NCBI GenBank assembly: GCA_025210295.1
Contig: JAOASC010000047.1
Span: 1-64,000 of the forward strand
Length of the DNA: 64,000 bases
DNA from: Flavobacteriales bacterium
GTDB lineage: Bacteria > Bacteroidota > Bacteroidia > Flavobacteriales_D > Parvicellaceae
Reading direction: 5' to 3'
The translations under genes and the position numbers were made by a program. This document shows positions 59,722 through 64,000 of the stretch, in pieces; within the stretch, counting starts at the first letter, position 1, and every line of letters starts with the position of its first letter. The notes beneath the pieces were generated by a model. The model was given only the letters and a program-made list of their open reading frames with translations. It had not been told where the DNA came from and did no database searches.

Positions 59722-62530
59722 GTTTATACTATTCCTCTTTCTTGTTCTTTTTGTCAATTATTATTACACTCAAGGAGGTAACTGTTTAGGAGCTGAACCG
59801 TTTTGCTCAGACCAATCCTATACTTTTCCGGCTTCAACTAATACTACCGCTCAAAATGGACCTGATTATAGTTGTTTAAGTACTCAACCTAATCCAGCTT
59901 GGTATTATTTACAAATAGGAACAGCAGGAAATATAGATATTACTTTGACCAACTCTCAGAATGAAGATATTGACTTTACCTGCTGGGGGCCTTTCAGTTC
60001 TCCTACTGCCCCATGTGTTGCTCAATTAACCTATGATGATGGAAATCCAGGACTTTTCCAAGATCCTTGTGGTGATGGAGGTGGTTTATTTTCCCCTGTT
60101 TCCAATTATCCATGTGGTAATACTGTTGATTGTAGTTATGATCCACAAGCAGTTGAAGTTGTTAATATTCCTAATGCTCAGGTTGGCGATTATTATATTT
60201 TAATGATTACCAATTACTCTGGAAATGCTACAGATATTACAGCTCAACAAACTGGAGGAAATGGTTCTACAGATTGTAGTATTGTTGACCCCTGTAATAT
60301 TAGTGCGATTACTACCAATGTTTCATCTTGTGATCCTAATACTAATCAATATTCAGTAAATGGCACAATCTCTTTTACGGATCCACCTGCTAGTGGACAA
60401 CTAATTGTAGAAGATTGCTCAGGAAATCAATTAACCTATAATGCTCCCTTTGGTACTTCTCAAAATTATAATTTTACCAATTTAAATTCTACTGGAGCGA
60501 ACTGCTCGATTAACGCTTATTTTACTGATGACCTTACCTGCACTCTAACACAGAACTATAATGCTCCAGCAGGTTGTATGTGTAATGCTGATGTAGGAAC
60601 CTTTAATATTTCTATTAATGGTAGTAGTACTAATAATTATGTTTTATGCGACGGTGATCAAATAACTATTCAATCGAATAATGATTTTACCAACCCATTA
60701 AATGCTGGAATTATCAATGGAGCAACTTATGATCCTAACCTAGGTTTTGCTATCTATTTTTGCCCACCGACTCCTAACACTGCTCCTATTAATGACCCTT
60801 GTTTTTCTGGTTTTTTCACAGGAACTCTAGCTAACTTTATCGAAACCAATAATGGAGGAACTTCACCTTTATTGAATACTTTGGCTGCCAATGGTGTTAC
60901 CTTAACCAATAACACTATCTATTTAGCGCCAATCACCTTATATAACGGTACTACACAAACCTATGATGTTGCTTGTTTTGACATTGGAACTGCTATTGAA
61001 ATTACTTATTTACAACCTATTACCACTTCTTACACGGAAACATGTAATAGCAACTCTTCACTAGTACAAATCAATGGAGGATACCCTGCATTTGATGGTT
61101 CTAATTTTTCAATATCTAACATACAGCCAGCCAATATTAGCCTTTCTTCAACTACACCTACTCACAATGACAATATAACTGTTACTGGTATTAACCCTGG
61201 AGATAATTATACTTTTGACATTACAGATAATAATGGCTGTTCTTTCCCTTTTAATGGAGGGCCTTTTGGTGGTATTTCTGTACAATTACTTGATACAACA
61301 ATTTGTAATGGAGGCTCTGCTACTCTAATTCCAATTGTTAATGGAGGAACCGCTCCGTTAACTTACAGTTGGGATAATGGAACTACAACTAATAGTATTG
61401 TTGTTGCTCCTACTGCACCTGAAACACATTGTCTAACAATACTTGATAATGCTGGCTGTTCATCGGGCGCACAATGTGTCACAGTCAATATTCATCCTGA
61501 TTTAAATCTAACAGTAGCTAACGATACGACCATTTGTCTTGGAGATCAAGCAGTAATCAATGCGAATGCTTCTGGAGGGCTTGGAACACCTTATATTTAC
61601 ACTTGGGATAATGGACTAGGCAATAATTCCTCTCACACTGTATCTCCAGCATCAACCACAACCTATAATGTAATGATAGCTGATGGATGTGAAACTCCTG
61701 TACAAAGTGATAATATTACTGTAACAGTACTTCAACCACCTGTATATACTTTTGCAGCTGACAATACAGGAGGATGCCCTCCTTTACCAGTTAATTTTAC
61801 AGCAAATGATGTTCCTAATGGTTATCAATACAATTGGAATTTTGGGGATGGAGGAACGTCTACAGATGCCACCAATACCGCTCATTTATTTGGGATTCCT
61901 GGATGTTGGGATATTGCACTTCAAATTACATCTCCTGAGGGATGTGTAGATAGTCTGGTTTTACCAAGCTATATTTGTATAGACCAGCCACCACTTATTG
62001 ATTTTGGGTACACCCCCGTACAGCCTACAACTTTTGCTCCTAATGTCGAATTCTTAAACTACACTACTGGTGCTACTACACATGAATGGCAGATAATAGA
62101 AGCTTCAGATACGACAACTTATTTAACAGAAGCCTTATCTCATCAATTCCCTTCTGAACAAGGTGGTACTTACAATGTTTGCCTTATTAGTACCAATACG
62201 AATGGATGTTCTGATACACTGTGTAAAACAATCATTGTACTCGAAGATTTATTGATGTATGTACCGAACTCATTTACCCCTGACGGAGATGGACTTAATG
62301 ATGTTTTCATTCCACATATTTCTGGCGAAAAAGAAAACAGCTATCATTTAAAAATCTTTAATCGTTGGGGAAATCTTATCTTTGAAAGTTCTGATAAAAA
62401 TAATGGTTGGGATGGAACAATTAATAGTGAATATGTAAAGAATGATACTTATATCTGGAAAATTGAAGTTACTGACAACATTAAAAATGAAGAACATCAA
62501 TATATAGGTTACGTCTCACTTATTAAATAA
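59711..62530 (+). CDS. Large T9SS type-B surface protein (gliding-motility-associated C-terminal domain)
   Basis: A 939-residue exported protein with a signal peptide (LFLVLFVNYYYTQGG). The N-terminal domain (~22-180) has the signature GNCLGAEPFCSDQSYTFPAS with PAWYYLQIGTAGNIDIT, typical of flavobacterial adhesin openers. A middle region has Ig/SprB-like repeats (LSVxNDTTICLGDQAVINAN type), a PKD domain (YNWNFGDGGTSTDATN), and the C-terminal type-B domain VPNSFTPDGDGLNDVFIP ... IFNRWGNLIFESSDKNNGWD. It has no adjacent PorP/SprF. It is coupled to the preceding small protein. Confidence 0.88.
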   Translation: MKNKFILFLFLVLFVNYYYTQGGNCLGAEPFCSDQSYTFPASTNTTAQNGPDYSCLSTQPNPAWYYLQIGTAGNIDITLTNSQNEDIDFTCWGPFSSPTAPCVAQLTYDDGNPGLFQDPCGDGGGLFSPVSNYPCGNTVDCSYDPQAVEVVNIPNAQVGDYYILMITNYSGNATDITAQQTGGNGSTDCSIVDPCNISAITTNVSSCDPNTNQYSVNGTISFTDPPASGQLIVEDCSGNQLTYNAPFGTSQNYNFTNLNSTGANCSINAYFTDDLTCTLTQNYNAPAGCMCNADVGTFNISINGSSTNNYVLCDGDQITIQSNNDFTNPLNAGIINGATYDPNLGFAIYFCPPTPNTAPINDPCFSGFFTGTLANFIETNNGGTSPLLNTLAANGVTLTNNTIYLAPITLYNGTTQTYDVACFDIGTAIEITYLQPITTSYTETCNSNSSLVQINGGYPAFDGSNFSISNIQPANISLSSTTPTHNDNITVTGINPGDNYTFDITDNNGCSFPFNGGPFGGISVQLLDTTICNGGSATLIPIVNGGTAPLTYSWDNGTTTNSIVVAPTAPETHCLTILDNAGCSSGAQCVTVNIHPDLNLTVANDTTICLGDQAVINANASGGLGTPYIYTWDNGLGNNSSHTVSPASTTTYNVMIADGCETPVQSDNITVTVLQPPVYTFAADNTGGCPPLPVNFTANDVPNGYQYNWNFGDGGTSTDATNTAHLFGIPGCWDIALQITSPEGCVDSLVLPSYICIDQPPLIDFGYTPVQPTTFAPNVEFLNYTTGATTHEWQIIEASDTTTYLTEALSHQFPSEQGGTYNVCLISTNTNGCSDTLCKTIIVLEDLLMYVPNSFTPDGDGLNDVFIPHISGEKENSYHLKIFNRWGNLIFESSDKNNGWDGTINSEYVKNDTYIWKIEVTDNIKNEEHQYIGYVSLIK

Positions 62531-62531
62531 G

Positions 62532-63209
62532 TTAATCCCAATCAGGGTCATAATAGTTCTTTTTAAACCACATTCTATAGAGTTCTCCGACTAATAGCTT
62601 AGCTCTATATACATATATTGGAGCATTTAGTCCTTTCATTAAATGCTCATCTCTTGAGAAAACAAATCGATACCCAATTCCTACACCTAAAGCAAGCCAT
62701 CTGGTTATTTTATACTGAGCCGCCCCAGAAGCTACAAAAATAGATGTATTCCCCATAAACAAGGGCTTATTAACATTCATTAAAGTATCTCTGTAGGATA
62801 AATTAACTTCTCCTCCTCCTAAATGTATAGGTGTGGACATTTCCCAACGTTTAGTTTTGTACCAAATGTATTCGTAAAATAAACTATTATACCTAAAGTT
62901 AAAGAAAAGCGAATCGTTTGAATGAGGATATTTATTTTTGTTCAATTCTTGTTCTAAGATCACAGGTTTTTGCATTCCATACAAGCCTAACCCTAATTTA
63001 TGTTTATCTTTTAACTGAACACCTATCCTAAGCCCCCAAAATTTAGTGTTATTTTTTAATACAAATGAGCGATTAGCATCCAACCCAAAGATAAATTTTA
63101 CTTTTTTCTTTTGAGTTAATGTATCGGATGTTTGAGCAAAGACACTAGTCAAACTAACTATTGCTATTACTGTTACAATATATTTTTTAAGCAAGTTGAA
63201 TGAATCCAA
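62532..63209 (-). CDS. Unknown outer-membrane beta-barrel-like protein downstream of ftsY
   Basis: A 225-residue protein with a signal peptide (SLTSVFAQ) and alternating strands such as KFIFGLDANRSFVLKN, FWGLRIGVQLKDKHKLGLG, and ALGVGIGYRFVFS, which indicate an outer-membrane barrel. There is no motif that says function. It starts 3 bp after the ftsY stop, so it is probably transcribed with ftsY, and it is convergent with the adhesin gene (1 bp gap), so a link to that protein is not implied. It is not a PorP/SprF member by motif. Confidence 0.72.
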   Translation of the reverse strand: MDSFNLLKKYIVTVIAIVSLTSVFAQTSDTLTQKKKVKFIFGLDANRSFVLKNNTKFWGLRIGVQLKDKHKLGLGLYGMQKPVILEQELNKNKYPHSNDSLFFNFRYNSLFYEYIWYKTKRWEMSTPIHLGGGEVNLSYRDTLMNVNKPLFMGNTSIFVASGAAQYKITRWLALGVGIGYRFVFSRDEHLMKGLNAPIYVYRAKLLVGELYRMWFKKNYYDPDWD

Positions 63210-63212
63210 AAT

Positions 63213-64000
63213 TTATTCTAATTCTGTATTTTTGAATAATGAATCTACAAATTCATGCTTATTAAAAACCTGTAAATGATGTATTCCTTCTCCTACACCT
63301 ATGTATTTTACAGGTATTTTAAACTGATCTGAAATCCCTATTACAACTCCACCTTTAGCAGTTCCATCTAATTTTGTTAAAGCCATAGAAGTTACTTCTG
63401 TAGCTTTGGTAAACTGGGTTGCCTGTTCTATTGCGTTTTGACCAGTTGAGCCATCCAAAACCAACATTACATCATGTGGTGCATCTGGAATTACCTTTTT
63501 CATTACATTTTTAATTTTCGTCAACTCATTCATTAAGTTGATTTTATTATGTAATCTTCCAGCAGTATCAATAATAACAACATCGGCTCCCTGTGCCTTG
63601 GCACTTTGTAATGTATCAAAAGCAACAGATGCTGGATCAGCTCCCATTCCTTGTTGTACTATAGGTACATCTACACGCTCAGCCCATATTTTTAATTGAT
63701 CTACAGCAGCAGCTCTAAAAGTATCAGAAGCTCCTAAAACAACCTTATAGCCTTTCTCTTTTAATTGATGTGATAATTTACCTATTGTAGTCGTTTTTCC
63801 TACACCATTTACCCCTACTACCATGATTACATAAGGATCACCATTTTCGGTTTTTGGGATTGAAAAATCTACTGCATCTACAGTATTATTTTCCTCCATT
63901 AGAGCAGCTATTTCTTCTCTAAGCACTTTATACAGTTGCTTCGTTGTTACATAACCGTCTTGTTTAACCCTATCTTCTATCCTATCAATAATTTTTAAGG
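63213..64000 (-). CDS. ftsY: Signal recognition particle receptor FtsY (N-terminal end outside the window)
   Basis: SRP receptor GTPase that docks ribosome-SRP complexes at the membrane. The frame is open to the right edge (first whole codon near 63998), so the very N-terminus is missing; the visible part starts with the helical N domain (LKIIDRIEDRVKQDGYVTTK). G-domain motifs: GVNGVGKTTTIGKLS (G1), DTFRAAAVDQL (G2), DTAGRLHNK (G3), TKLDGTAKGG (G4) and GVGEGIHHLQVFN (G5). The downstream outer-membrane protein gene follows after 3 bp. Confidence 0.96.
   Translation of the reverse strand, partial: LKIIDRIEDRVKQDGYVTTKQLYKVLREEIAALMEENNTVDAVDFSIPKTENGDPYVIMVVGVNGVGKTTTIGKLSHQLKEKGYKVVLGASDTFRAAAVDQLKIWAERVDVPIVQQGMGADPASVAFDTLQSAKAQGADVVIIDTAGRLHNKINLMNELTKIKNVMKKVIPDAPHDVMLVLDGSTGQNAIEQATQFTKATEVTSMALTKLDGTAKGGVVIGISDQFKIPVKYIGVGEGIHHLQVFNKHEFVDSLFKNTELE

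Noticed and set aside
62532-63209. Counting the barrel-like protein after the 939-residue adhesin as a third PorP/SprF partner
   Set aside because: It lacks the family start motif (HFSQ...NP...YRNQW), lies on the opposite strand, and is 3 bp behind ftsY.
1-64000. CRISPR arrays, tRNA or rRNA genes, prophage or transposase genes
   Set aside because: No repeat-spacer pattern, clover-leaf sequence, rRNA motif, integrase or transposase was found on either strand by reading; this is not a computed search.

Overview
The window is an AT-rich chromosomal segment of a Bacteroidota bacterium, almost certainly Flavobacteriales and probably a marine or aquatic relative of the Crocinitomicaceae/Vicingaceae type. 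The main signs are seven proteins with type IX secretion (T9SS) C-terminal sorting domains, two PorP/SprF-family proteins, many promoters with the Bacteroidota -7 box TAnnTTTG, and family choices typical of the group (short arginine decarboxylase, stand-alone MnmD, WbqC, SpoIIE-TPR proteins). The family assignment is inference. There is no rRNA, tRNA, CRISPR array, transposase or prophage, and both edges cut through genes.

Layout. 1-600: end of a secreted T9SS protein. 0.7-8.6 kb: AraC regulator, polyamine pair speB/speA, the rsfS-ftsH pair, a methyltransferase, RNase Z and a Nudix hydrolase. 8.6-9.0 kb: the only gene-free stretch over 300 bp. It holds two tandem minus-strand copies of what looks like a small structured RNA, each with its own -7 box and intrinsic terminator. 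9.0-12.2 kb: mnmA, a HisKA_2 sensor kinase and a PAP2 phosphatase. 12.3-20.2 kb: a mostly minus-strand block with a SnoaL/hydrolase fusion lipoprotein, two glycosyltransferases, WbqC, an alpha/beta hydrolase, 3-hydroxyanthranilate dioxygenase, an N-acetylglucosamine-kinase-like ATPase and pirin. 20.3-28.6 kb: CotH-kinase protein, mnmD, an unknown secreted protein, proline dehydrogenase, a LuxR response regulator, MltG and a frameshifted LtaS-like sulfatase. 28.6-33.5 kb: TPR-SpoIIE phosphatase and nadB/nadA.

33.6-43.0 kb holds two pairs of a large T9SS type-B cargo protein followed by a PorP/SprF protein, separated by mgtE and a 2-hydroxyacid dehydrogenase. 43.0-51.8 kb has a SulP transporter, a VanX-like peptidase, a T9SS CocE-type hydrolase, a fatty acid desaturase, a CYTH protein, two conserved unknowns and a small monooxygenase. 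51.8-56.4 kb has clpS, pyrR-pyrB and a bicarbonate-uptake-like set (small membrane protein, SulP, beta-carbonic anhydrase). 56.5-62.5 kb is a run of secreted T9SS proteins: endonuclease I, an SGNH hydrolase, a small secreted protein and a type-B adhesin. The window ends with an outer-membrane protein and the 3' part of ftsY.

The genes form no single island. The picture is a core flavobacterial chromosome with a strong surface and secretion theme. The least explained elements are the tandem small-RNA copies beside mnmA (8.66-8.93 kb), a perfect inverted repeat across the promoter of the fusion lipoprotein (13.47-13.50 kb), and the T9SS surface proteins of unknown target. Several start codons are placed by -7 boxes that leave room only for the shorter form.
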